DNA of 32,396 bases from an uncultured Ruminococcus sp. (GTDB lineage: Bacteria; Bacillota_A; Clostridia; Oscillospirales; Acutalibacteraceae): the NCBI GenBank assembly GCA_902773395.1, contig CACYEJ010000193.1, forward strand, positions 1 through 32,396. Reading direction: 5' to 3'. The position numbers and the translations under genes are program-made. Positions 25,607 to 32,396 of this stretch are shown here, piece after piece. The notes beneath the pieces are model-generated. The model saw only the letters and a list, made by a program, of their open reading frames with translations. It had not been told where the DNA came from and did not search any database. The stretch's first letter is position 1, and every line of letters begins with the position of its first letter.

Positions 25607-27910
25607 TTACTTTACTTTACGAAACAGGCACATTAATCCCAAAAACAACATTGAATCTATTATACCTACAATTAGAGCATATATATAACTATCTTTAAAT
25701 ATCAAAGCTAATCCAAAGAAATCTCCGAAAAATACCAACGCCACAACAAATCCACTAATAGACAATACCAATACAATTATACTCAAAGGTGTCAATGGCT
25801 TATATATCTTAATTATTAATATAATACCTGTTACCGCTAAAACCGTAACACACAGCAAAGAAACATCAGTCTGATTAAATATTCCACTTTTAGACAGAAT
25901 CACTATTGAAAGCACGGAGATAATATTAGATGCTGCGGCAGGAACAGAATTTTTTATGATATTTTTCAAAAAGCTTCCGCTTATACGTTTATTGTTTTTT
26001 AGGAATGATAATACAAACGAGGGCAAACCAATAGTAAGGCAGCTAATCAATGTCATTTGTATAGGCTCAAAAGGATACGAATAATTTATGAACATAAAGA
26101 TTAGCGTCATTACAGCAGAAAAAATTGTTTTTGTAAGAAAAAGCGAAGCACTGTTTTGCAAATTATTTATTGAACGTCTGCCCTCGCTTACTACATGAGG
26201 TAGTGAACTAAAATCTGAATCAAGCAGAACCAGTCGTGAAATATTCCTCGCAGCAGCACTTCCGTTTGCTAAAGCTACTGAACAATCGCTTTCTTTTAAT
26301 GCAAGTACATCATTAACGCCGTCACCAACCATTCCCACTGTATGTCCTTTTGCTTTTAAGGCAGATATAATATGTTTTTTCTGTTGCGGTGTAGCTCTTC
26401 CAAATATTTTGTTATCTTCAACAATGCTTGGAATTTCCTCATCAGATACGGCAGACATATCTACACAGCCATACTGTTCATTAAAAATGTTGCCGCAAAG
26501 CTTCTGTACAGTAAGCGGATTATCACCTGAGATAATTTTTATCTGTACGTATTGCTCTTCAAAATATCGAAATGTATCGGAAATGCTTTCTCTTACCTGC
26601 TCGGACATCAAGATATATCCAACAAGCTCAATATTTTCCGGCAATTGATATTCATTGATTTCATCATTTGCAACAGTCACTGCGATTACCCTATACTTTT
26701 CAATATCGTCATTATTCAAAATAGAATAATCTGCTCCGTTCTTGAAAATCATCTCGGCTGAGCCCATTATTATATTTCCAAATTCAGATGTTGAAATCGC
26801 TGACCATTTTCGGTCGGAAGAGAATGCAACTTTGTTTTTTACATTACAATCTGTACTATTATCTTTGAAATGGTTTTTTATTGCAGTTATCGTAGCATTA
26901 CCGTCTTCAGAATATTTTGATATTATCTTAACAAGATTTTCCAGCCGTTCGTATTTCTCATCAACCGGAACAAGTCGTTCGACTTTCATTTCACCTGTTG
27001 TTATCGTTCCGGTTTTATCCAGACACAACACATCGGTGCGTGCAAGCGTTTCGAGAGAATATAAGTCCTGCGATAATACATTCTTCTTCGATAAACGAAT
27101 AACTCCCACTGCAAACACTGTTGAAACAAGCAGCACCAAGCCCTCAGGAATCATGCCAATTAATGCCGCTGCTGAACTTTCGACAGCTTCCTTTAATGTA
27201 TTGTGAGTTAAAGTATACTGATTATAAAATAGCATACCGCCAAAAGGAATAATACATATACTAATTACAACGATTAAACGTCTTATCACATCTACTATCT
27301 CGGAGTTTGCATTTTTAACATATTTTATTTGTCCTAAGATAGAATCTGCATAATTATCGCAGCCTACACCAATTATTCTACATAAGCATTTACCGCTTAC
27401 AACAAAGCTTCCGGACAACAGCTTTTCCCCCTCAGGCTTAAAGAGGGAATCTGATTCACCAGTAACAAGAGATTCGTTTACCTCACAGCTGCCGCTAACA
27501 ATAATGCAATCGTTAGGTATCTGACAACCGCTGCACAATTCGATTATATCGTCCTTTACCAATTTATCAACAGATACTTGTCGGTGTTTTCCGTCCCTTA
27601 TAACCGTCACGTCAGACTGATTTACGATAGACAGCTTATCAATCACTCTTTTTGAACGTATTTCCTGAATAATGCCTATAAAAGTATTACATACCACTAC
27701 TAACATAAATAGGCAATTTTTTACTGAACCTACTTCCAAAAGAACAACCGCTATCGCTAAATTAATAACATTAAACAAGGAAAAAATGTTTTCAAAAAAA
27801 ATCTGCTTATATGTTTTTGTAGCTGCTTTATTCTTTCTAGCTGAACGCTCACTCTTTAAACGTTCATTTACCTCGTTTTCACTTAGACCTGTTATACTCA
27901 TATTATTCAT
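25607..27910 (-). CDS. CtpE-like cation-translocating P-type ATPase
   Basis: This 767-residue P-type ATPase has the actuator TGES (150-153), the M4 motif IPEGL (254-258), the phosphorylation site DKTGT (Asp298), the nucleotide-binding region with KWSA (near 370), and the hinge GDGVNDVLALKESD (near 530). Ten membrane segments fit the hydrophobic pattern, with six after the hinge. The PEGL motif and the VLCLDKTGTIT neighbourhood resemble CtpE of mycobacteria, reported as a calcium transporter. The N-terminus has no Cys metal-binding domain, which argues against a heavy-metal pump. The ATG at 27910 has a GGGTG SD. It is divergent from spoIVB. Substrate assignment is inferred from motifs. Confidence 0.87.
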   Translation of the reverse strand: MNNMSITGLSENEVNERLKSERSARKNKAATKTYKQIFFENIFSLFNVINLAIAVVLLEVGSVKNCLFMLVVVCNTFIGIIQEIRSKRVIDKLSIVNQSDVTVIRDGKHRQVSVDKLVKDDIIELCSGCQIPNDCIIVSGSCEVNESLVTGESDSLFKPEGEKLLSGSFVVSGKCLCRIIGVGCDNYADSILGQIKYVKNANSEIVDVIRRLIVVISICIIPFGGMLFYNQYTLTHNTLKEAVESSAAALIGMIPEGLVLLVSTVFAVGVIRLSKKNVLSQDLYSLETLARTDVLCLDKTGTITTGEMKVERLVPVDEKYERLENLVKIISKYSEDGNATITAIKNHFKDNSTDCNVKNKVAFSSDRKWSAISTSEFGNIIMGSAEMIFKNGADYSILNNDDIEKYRVIAVTVANDEINEYQLPENIELVGYILMSEQVRESISDTFRYFEEQYVQIKIISGDNPLTVQKLCGNIFNEQYGCVDMSAVSDEEIPSIVEDNKIFGRATPQQKKHIISALKAKGHTVGMVGDGVNDVLALKESDCSVALANGSAAARNISRLVLLDSDFSSLPHVVSEGRRSINNLQNSASLFLTKTIFSAVMTLIFMFINYSYPFEPIQMTLISCLTIGLPSFVLSFLKNNKRISGSFLKNIIKNSVPAAASNIISVLSIVILSKSGIFNQTDVSLLCVTVLAVTGIILIIKIYKPLTPLSIIVLVLSISGFVVALVFFGDFFGLALIFKDSYIYALIVGIIDSMLFLGLMCLFRKVK

Positions 27911-28087
27911 TTTACACCCATGTTAACCAATCAATTTATATGTAAATAAGGTTTTTTTAAGTAAATAATAACTAATAGACAACTTAACAATATTATTACT
28001 ACCAAATGTTTTTTATTCTGAGTGATTTACCATTTTAAAAAGATTCGTAAAACGAAACAATAATTATTGAAACGGAGGTGAAATAAC

Positions 28088-29302
28088 TTGCGAAGAATCA
28101 TCAAAAGCATTTCTGTTACTCTCGCAGTATTGTGCTTCGGATTATTCGGATTTTTGGAAAAGTGTGAAAGCTCGTTACCTGACAACATAAACGTTTACTG
28201 TAACGAAAATATTTCCTTTAATCATTTTATCACAGTTTCGCTTAATAATCAATCGAAAAAAGAAATAAAAGTTAATTCTGACATTGGAGATAATTCTCAA
28301 ATTAAAAATTTAATGCTATTAAATATTATTCCCATAAAAGAGATAAATGTTCATATTACAGAAAAAAAGTTTGTCGTGCCATGTGGTACGCTATTTGGTA
28401 TTAAATTTTACACAAGAGGTATCAGTGTAATTAGCTGCAACGATATTGACATTGGCAGTACTACGGTAAATCCCGGATTAGAAAGCGGACTTGATGCCGG
28501 CGATATCATATTGAAGATCAATAATATTGAAGTAACAGATTGTGATGATATGAAAAGAATAATTTCAGAAAGCGGAGGAAGCTGTATTAATATAGAATAT
28601 GAACATCAGGGAAAAATTCGTCATACACAAATTACTCCTGTTCTCGTTGGCGGAACTTATAAAATAGGACTTTGGATTCGTGACAGCTGTGCCGGATTAG
28701 GCACTATGACATTTTATGATCCCTCAACAAACCGATTTGCTGCTCTTGGTCATGGAATTTGCGACAGCGACACCGGTGAGCTGCTTCCGCTAGACAGTGC
28801 GGAAATAACTCAGGCAAAAATCGGCAGCATCACAAAAGGCAGCAGCGGCGTTCCCGGTATTATTAACGGATATTTTGCAGACGGCAAAACTGAGATGAGC
28901 GGATATGCTATTACTAACAATGAAACCGGTTTATATGGAATACTCGAAACTCCTATTTCATATTTTGAACCGGTAGAGATAGCTAATATTCAGGAGGTTC
29001 ATAAAGGTGCGGCACAAATCTTATGTACTCTTGATGACGGTAAACCTAAATATTACAGCATTGAAATAACCGGTGTAAACTATGACGAAAATAATAAAAC
29101 CAAAAACCTACAAATAGCTGCAACAGACAACAGACTTCTTGATAAAACAGGTGGAATCGTTCAAGGAATGAGCGGCAGTCCTATATTACAAAATGGTAAA
29201 CTTGTAGGAGCTGTTACACACGTTTTAGTAACAAATTCCGCTAAGGGATATGGTATTTTTGCTCAGAATATGTTTGACGAAATAGATAAAAACGATAATT
29301 AA
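28088..29302 (+). CDS. spoIVB: SpoIVB serine peptidase
   Basis: SpoIVB is secreted from the forespore and triggers SpoIVFB processing of pro-sigma-K. The protein has 404 residues: an N-terminal signal or anchor helix (about 7-24), a PDZ domain (about 108-185, with GLESGLDAGDIILKIN), and an S55 peptidase domain. His222 (ALGHGICD), Asp347 (ATDNRLL) and Ser362 (GMSGSPI) match the B. subtilis triad His236, Asp363, Ser378 in spacing. The start is a TTG at 28088, 7 bases after GGAGGTG, with no ATG nearby. A TTCGTAAAACGAA inverted repeat lies at 28044-28056. spo0A follows directly, the usual Firmicutes order. I could not find a convincing sigma-G promoter. Confidence 0.95.
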   Translation: MRRIIKSISVTLAVLCFGLFGFLEKCESSLPDNINVYCNENISFNHFITVSLNNQSKKEIKVNSDIGDNSQIKNLMLLNIIPIKEINVHITEKKFVVPCGTLFGIKFYTRGISVISCNDIDIGSTTVNPGLESGLDAGDIILKINNIEVTDCDDMKRIISESGGSCINIEYEHQGKIRHTQITPVLVGGTYKIGLWIRDSCAGLGTMTFYDPSTNRFAALGHGICDSDTGELLPLDSAEITQAKIGSITKGSSGVPGIINGYFADGKTEMSGYAITNNETGLYGILETPISYFEPVEIANIQEVHKGAAQILCTLDDGKPKYYSIEITGVNYDENNKTKNLQIAATDNRLLDKTGGIVQGMSGSPILQNGKLVGAVTHVLVTNSAKGYGIFAQNMFDEIDKNDN

Positions 29303-29318
29303 GAAGGTAAAGATTACT

Positions 29319-29343
29319 ATTTTGTAACCTTAAATTACAAAAT
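29319..29343. promoter_or_regulatory. 9-bp inverted repeat between spoIVB and spo0A
   Basis: ATTTTGTAA (29319-29327) pairs with TTACAAAAT (29335-29343) around CCTTAAA. The stem is nearly all A-T and lies between the spoIVB stop and the spo0A -35. It could be a weak terminator for spoIVB or an operator for spo0A. Confidence 0.4.
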
Positions 29344-29359
29344 TATCATCAAGAAACTA

Positions 29360-29388
29360 TTGCTATTTATACCAATTTATGGTAATAT
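29360..29388 (+). promoter_or_regulatory. probable sigma-A promoter of spo0A
   Basis: TTGCTA (29360-29365) and TAATAT (29383-29388) are 17 bases apart. The spacer contains the inverted repeat TACCA-ATTTA-TGGTA (29370-29384), which touches the -10 and is well placed for a repressor. No TGTCGAA-type 0A box and no clear sigma-H promoter was found. Confidence 0.55.
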
Positions 29389-29431
29389 ATGTACAACAAA
29401 CCACTTAAAAACAATTTGGAGGAACGAATTC

Positions 29432-30211
29432 ATGGAAAATCAGATTAAGTTGTTGATATCAGAGGAAAACACAACATTCACTGCCGAGGAAATCGGCGCA
29501 TTTAGCTCGAATGGTATTGAAGTTAGCTTTTGCGGTAAGGACGGTCATGTTGTACTGGAGGAGATCGCTAGGCAGTGTCCTGATGTTGTTATCATTGATA
29601 TGTTTATGACTCGAACAGATGCTATTGGAGTGCTTAAAAGCTTCTCCGGAACTAAAGCGGAAAAGAAGCCGATTTTTATTGTTGCTTCGTCATTCGACAG
29701 TGATATGTTGCAGAAAGAGGTTATGAACTGCGGTGCGTCATACTTTGTGCTGAAGCCGTACAGAGCAAGCAGTCTTGCGATGAGTATTCTTGAGCTTTAT
29801 CGTACAAAGAGAAATACTGTTAGACCGATGCCTGTTGTTGTGATTGACAGCTCAGCAAGTATGGAAGTCAAGGTGACGCAAATTCTTCATCAGATTGGCG
29901 TACCGGCACACATCAAGGGTTATCACTATCTTCGTGATTCTATCATCATGGCAGTGGATACTCCTGATATTATCAACGCTGTAACGAAGAAGCTTTACCC
30001 CTCTGTTGCCAAGAAATACGAAACAACATCTTCAAGAGTTGAGCGTGCTATTCGTCATGCTATAGAGGTTGCTTGGGATAGAGGCGATGTTGATATTCTT
30101 AACTCTTATTTTGGTTACACCATTCATAACGGAAGAGGTAAGCCGACTAACAGCGAGTTTATTGCGATGATTTCCGATAAGCTAAGATTACAGATTAAGA
30201 ACGCTTCTTAA
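29432..30211 (+). CDS. spo0A: sporulation master regulator Spo0A with diverged receiver
   Basis: Spo0A is the response regulator that commits the cell to sporulation when phosphorylated. ATG 29432, behind GGAGG, gives 259 residues; the open frame reaches further up but without an SD. The C-terminal DNA-binding domain is strongly conserved (IGVPAHIKGYHYLRDSI, RVERAIRHAIEVAW, KPTNSEFIAM). The receiver keeps the phosphoacceptor Asp56 and Lys108 in LKPY. The usual acidic pair is Glu11-Glu12 in place of Asp-Asp, the MP-x-x-DG stretch after Asp56 reads MTRTDA, and Thr at the switch position is Ser. Phosphorylation is therefore plausible but altered. It is the second gene after spoIVB, with its own promoter and a strong terminator. 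Confidence 0.95.
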   Translation: MENQIKLLISEENTTFTAEEIGAFSSNGIEVSFCGKDGHVVLEEIARQCPDVVIIDMFMTRTDAIGVLKSFSGTKAEKKPIFIVASSFDSDMLQKEVMNCGASYFVLKPYRASSLAMSILELYRTKRNTVRPMPVVVIDSSASMEVKVTQILHQIGVPAHIKGYHYLRDSIIMAVDTPDIINAVTKKLYPSVAKKYETTSSRVERAIRHAIEVAWDRGDVDILNSYFGYTIHNGRGKPTNSEFIAMISDKLRLQIKNAS

Positions 30212-30262
30212 TATTTTTAAATATAATATTGTAATTCGATTAACAAATAAGATGATTTATAT

Positions 30263-30307
30263 AAAACACACCACTAAAAGTCAAGCGACAAATAATGGTG
30301 TGTTTTT
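30263..30307. terminator. bidirectional terminator between spo0A and the beta-CASP gene
   Basis: AAAACACACCA (30263-30273) pairs with TGGTGTGTTTT (30296-30306) around a 22-base loop. The T run on each strand lets it serve spo0A and the converging minus-strand gene. The loop holds a short nested GTC-AAGC-GAC. Confidence 0.8.
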
Positions 30308-30359
30308 ATTATACTAAAGGTCGATTAATATTTTGTACTTTTCTTTTAGCTGAAAGATA

Positions 30360-31958
30360 TTATTTTCGTTCCCACTTGTTACACAGTTCATTAATCTGAT
30401 CCGCAAATTTAGCAAGATCCTTATTTGCACAACCCTTATTCTGCTCAATAACATTAAGCAATCTCTGCCCTGCCTGCATAAGTCTTTCAAATATTGCTTT
30501 AGATCTTTTATTGACTTTTGTTTTTAGCTTAATGGTATTTCCAAATTCTAAACATTTATATTCTGAAAGCTCATAGCTTGCACCTGTATATGGGGCTGTT
30601 GCCGGAATCGTCAATTTTCTGACAATCGTCTGAGCAAACTCATCACACACAGTATCTCTGCCGTGATTGACGAAAACCATTTCCGGTCTGTTTTTAAGAC
30701 TATCAAGCCAGCCAAGAAGCATATTCATATCTGCGTGACCGCTGATTCCCTGCATAGTTTCAATCGAAGCATTAACAGCGATTTCTTCGCCAAAAAGCTT
30801 CACTGTTTTTGCACCATCGAGAATCACTCGTCCAAGAGTTCCCTCTGCCTGATATCCGACAAACAATATTGTGGAATCTGCTCTCCAGAGATTATGCTTC
30901 AAATGGTGGCGAATACGTCCGGCTTCGCACATTCCGCTTGCTGAGATAATTACCTTTGGTGTTGGATCGTTGTTGATTGCAACAGAGTCTTCGCTTGTTA
31001 TTGACAGATTTAGATTTGAAAACTTGATTGGATCAATACCGCCTTTTAGCAGCTTTAAGGTTTCCCCGTCACAATAGTCGTACATATCCTCGCTGTATAT
31101 TTCCGTTGCTTCAACTGCTAGCGGACTATCTACCCATACAGGAAAATTTCCGAACTTTCTGAGCAAGCCCTGATCCTTTATCTCTCTGATTAGATAAAGA
31201 ATTTCCTGAGTTCTGCCTACAGCAAATGAAGGAATTACAACATTTCCACCTCGTTCAAAAGTCTGATAAATTATCCTAGTTAGCTGACCTGCATAATCAG
31301 GCAACACCCCATGAAGTCGGTTTCCATAAGTAGATTCTATAATTACATAGTCGGCATATTCGGGTTTTTGAGGCTCCTTTATAAGCGGTCTATTTATATT
31401 GCCTAAGTCACCAGAGAAAAGGATCGTTTTCGTGATATTTCCCTCGGTAATTTTCACCTCGATAGATGCCGAGCCAAGAAGATGACCGGCGTCTATAAAT
31501 CTTACCGTTACGCCATTGCAAATATCAATCTGCTGATTATAGCGGCAGCCTTTAAAAAGCTCCATGCACTTCTCGGCATCCTCGGCAGTATACATTGGAG
31601 TATATGACTGACCGCCAGAACGCTTTGATTTTCTGTTCTTCCACTCTGCTTCCATTTCTTGGATATGTGCGGAATCAATCAGCATTATGCTGCAAAGACG
31701 TTTGGTTGCAACAGTAGTATAAATCGTGCCGTTGAACCCATTAGCCGAAAGCAGCGGCAGTTTTCCGGAATGATCAATATGTGCATGAGTGAGCAATACA
31801 AAATCAATCTCACTTGCAGATACCGGCAGCTCACAATTCTCGTAGATATCCATTCCCTGTTCCATACCACAATCTACCAGAAACTTTGTATCACCTGTTT
31901 CGACTAATGTACATGAACCGGTTACTTCGTGTGCTGCACCTAAAAATGTAATTTTCAA
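30360..31958 (-). CDS. beta-CASP metallo-beta-lactamase-fold RNase-like hydrolase
   Basis: The protein has about 532 residues counted from TTG 31958, six bases after AGGTG and giving the family start MKITFLGAAHEVTGSC; a GTG at 31967 would place the SD inside the gene. The zinc motif THAHIDH is at 57-63 and SGDLG near 185. A beta-CASP insertion follows, then ISASGMCEAGRIRHH and SGHADMNMLLGW (RNA-specificity region) near 343-417, and VNHG near 433. A helical C-terminal tail (about 455-532) is rich in Lys and Asn. Relatives are CPSF73/Ysh1-like bacterial enzymes acting on RNA, distinct from RNase J. It is monocistronic as far as seen, between two terminators. Confidence 0.9.
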   Translation of the reverse strand: MKITFLGAAHEVTGSCTLVETGDTKFLVDCGMEQGMDIYENCELPVSASEIDFVLLTHAHIDHSGKLPLLSANGFNGTIYTTVATKRLCSIMLIDSAHIQEMEAEWKNRKSKRSGGQSYTPMYTAEDAEKCMELFKGCRYNQQIDICNGVTVRFIDAGHLLGSASIEVKITEGNITKTILFSGDLGNINRPLIKEPQKPEYADYVIIESTYGNRLHGVLPDYAGQLTRIIYQTFERGGNVVIPSFAVGRTQEILYLIREIKDQGLLRKFGNFPVWVDSPLAVEATEIYSEDMYDYCDGETLKLLKGGIDPIKFSNLNLSITSEDSVAINNDPTPKVIISASGMCEAGRIRHHLKHNLWRADSTILFVGYQAEGTLGRVILDGAKTVKLFGEEIAVNASIETMQGISGHADMNMLLGWLDSLKNRPEMVFVNHGRDTVCDEFAQTIVRKLTIPATAPYTGASYELSEYKCLEFGNTIKLKTKVNKRSKAIFERLMQAGQRLLNVIEQNKGCANKDLAKFADQINELCNKWERK

Positions 31959-31989
31959 TATTCTCACCTATTCTACGCTTTAGAAATTG

Positions 31990-32042
31990 AAAAAAGAAGT
32001 ATTTGACAGTCTTATAAAAATATCCGTCAAACACTCCTTCTT
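31990..32042 (-). terminator. intrinsic terminator of the Ig-like repeat gene
   Basis: On the minus strand AGTGTTTGAC (32026-32035) pairs with GTCAAATACT (31998-32007), 10 pairs with one G-T, and GAAG/CTTC lies just outside. A T-rich run (31990-31995) follows, as expected for a minus-strand gene ending at 32076. Confidence 0.75.
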
Positions 32043-32075
32043 TCATCGTTAATCTTAATTAAGACAGTTAATATT

Positions 32076-32396
32076 TTACTTTGATACTACTATCTTAAAG
32101 CTGCTTGTCTTGACAGTTCCTGAACTATCCTTAACATTTATCTTTACTTCATATGTTCCGACATTCACGGGAGCTAGGTTTACGGATTTTTCCTTACCAT
32201 ATTCGGATTTCACTTTCCAATCTGTCGCTGTGGGGCTCTTGTAAGAGAATTCGTACTCATAGCTGCCTGTTCCACCTGTTGCGGAGCCTTTGATTACTAC
32301 CACATCGCCTACTTTTACAGATGCTGCACTGACTGTGGAAGTGTTTTTCAATTCTCCTGTTACGGTAATATTAAAGGTCTTTGTCTTTACTGTTCC
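32076..32396 (-). CDS. C-terminal end of a surface protein with Ig-like repeats (partial)
   Basis: The frame is open to the right window edge, so only the last 106 residues are seen. It contains one complete Ig-like or triple-tyrosine-type repeat (ASVKVGDVVVIKGSATGG, SYEYEFSYKSPTATDW, VGTYEVKINVKDSSGTVKTS). Before it is the end of a preceding repeat with the matching GTVKTKTFNITVTGE. Such repeats occur at the C-termini of secreted cell-wall hydrolases and adhesins of Ruminococcus-type bacteria. No anchor motif follows the last repeat (it ends FKIVVSK), so the protein is probably secreted or bound through its repeats. A TTG inside the frame at 32351 is not a likely start. A terminator lies 30 to 80 bases after the stop. 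Confidence 0.8.
   Translation of the reverse strand, partial: GTVKTKTFNITVTGELKNTSTVSAASVKVGDVVVIKGSATGGTGSYEYEFSYKSPTATDWKVKSEYGKEKSVNLAPVNVGTYEVKINVKDSSGTVKTSSFKIVVSK

Noticed and set aside
26742..27206. 154-codon open frame opposite the P-type ATPase
   Set aside because: It is antisense to the conserved phosphorylation and M4 region of the ATPase and shows no SD or recognisable motif.
28000..28070. sigma-G promoter for spoIVB
   Set aside because: A CATTTTA near 28031 resembles a -10, but the nearest -35-like AAATG is about 22 bases away instead of about 18, so the match was not accepted.
29360..29431. 24-codon N-terminal extension of spo0A
   Set aside because: It has no SD, covers the probable promoter, and the strong GGAGG sits before the internal ATG at 29432.

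Overview
The window is AT-rich DNA from a low-GC, endospore-lineage member of the Clostridia, most likely a Ruminococcus-like Oscillospiraceae. The evidence is a Gram-positive polC, an ispH-rpsA fusion of clostridial type, the sporulation genes spo0A, spoIVB and a spoIIM-like gene, a DUF4250 small protein, and a cell-surface protein with Ig-like repeats. Coding density is high and almost every gene has a recognisable SD sequence. Several start at TTG. I saw no tRNA, rRNA, CRISPR array, insertion sequence or phage gene.

Layout from left to right. (1) 1-3013, minus strand: a gene chain reading J-like/TPR protein, small membrane protein, proC, spoIIM-like. Upstream of the J-like gene lies a short remnant resembling the start of a DUF5685 gene. 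A modular hairpin element sits at the left edge. (2) 3198-5001, plus strand: three separate single-gene units (degV, a GNAT acetyltransferase, the DUF4250 gene), ending at a strong two-way terminator shared with ligA. (3) 5008-13105, minus strand: rpiR-type regulator, HI0933-like flavoprotein, cmk, plsC, ispH-rpsA, HD-domain protein, ligA. Most junctions overlap or are very short. (4) 13131-14551: a gene for an AI-2E-family membrane protein with its own promoter. (5) 14631-25368, minus strand: the conserved block pyrH-frr-uppS-cdsA-dxr-rseP-ispG followed by polC. pyrH and polC each have a recognisable sigma-A-type promoter. (6) 25607-27910: a CtpE-like P-type ATPase on the minus strand, divergent from spoIVB and spo0A on the plus strand. 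(7) 30360-32396, minus strand: a beta-CASP metallo-beta-lactamase-fold nuclease and the C-terminal end of an Ig-like repeat protein that runs off the window.

How the genes work together: dxr, ispG and ispH are three steps of the MEP isoprenoid pathway, whose products feed UppS for undecaprenyl carrier synthesis. CdsA and PlsC make phospholipid precursors. PyrH and Cmk supply nucleotides. Frr and the S1 repeats act in translation, and PolC and LigA in replication. RseP and SpoIVB are intramembrane and secreted proteases, and Spo0A is the sporulation master regulator.

The most notable observations are a PolC that lacks the whole proofreading exonuclease insertion while its frame stays intact, a Spo0A with an altered phosphoacceptor pocket, an rseP gene that seems to need an ATT start codon and carries a helical insertion in its PDZ domain, a J-domain protein without HPD next to a DUF5685-like remnant, and several paired inverted repeats that may be operators. 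No obviously new multi-gene defence or metabolic system is visible; most of the window is core genome.
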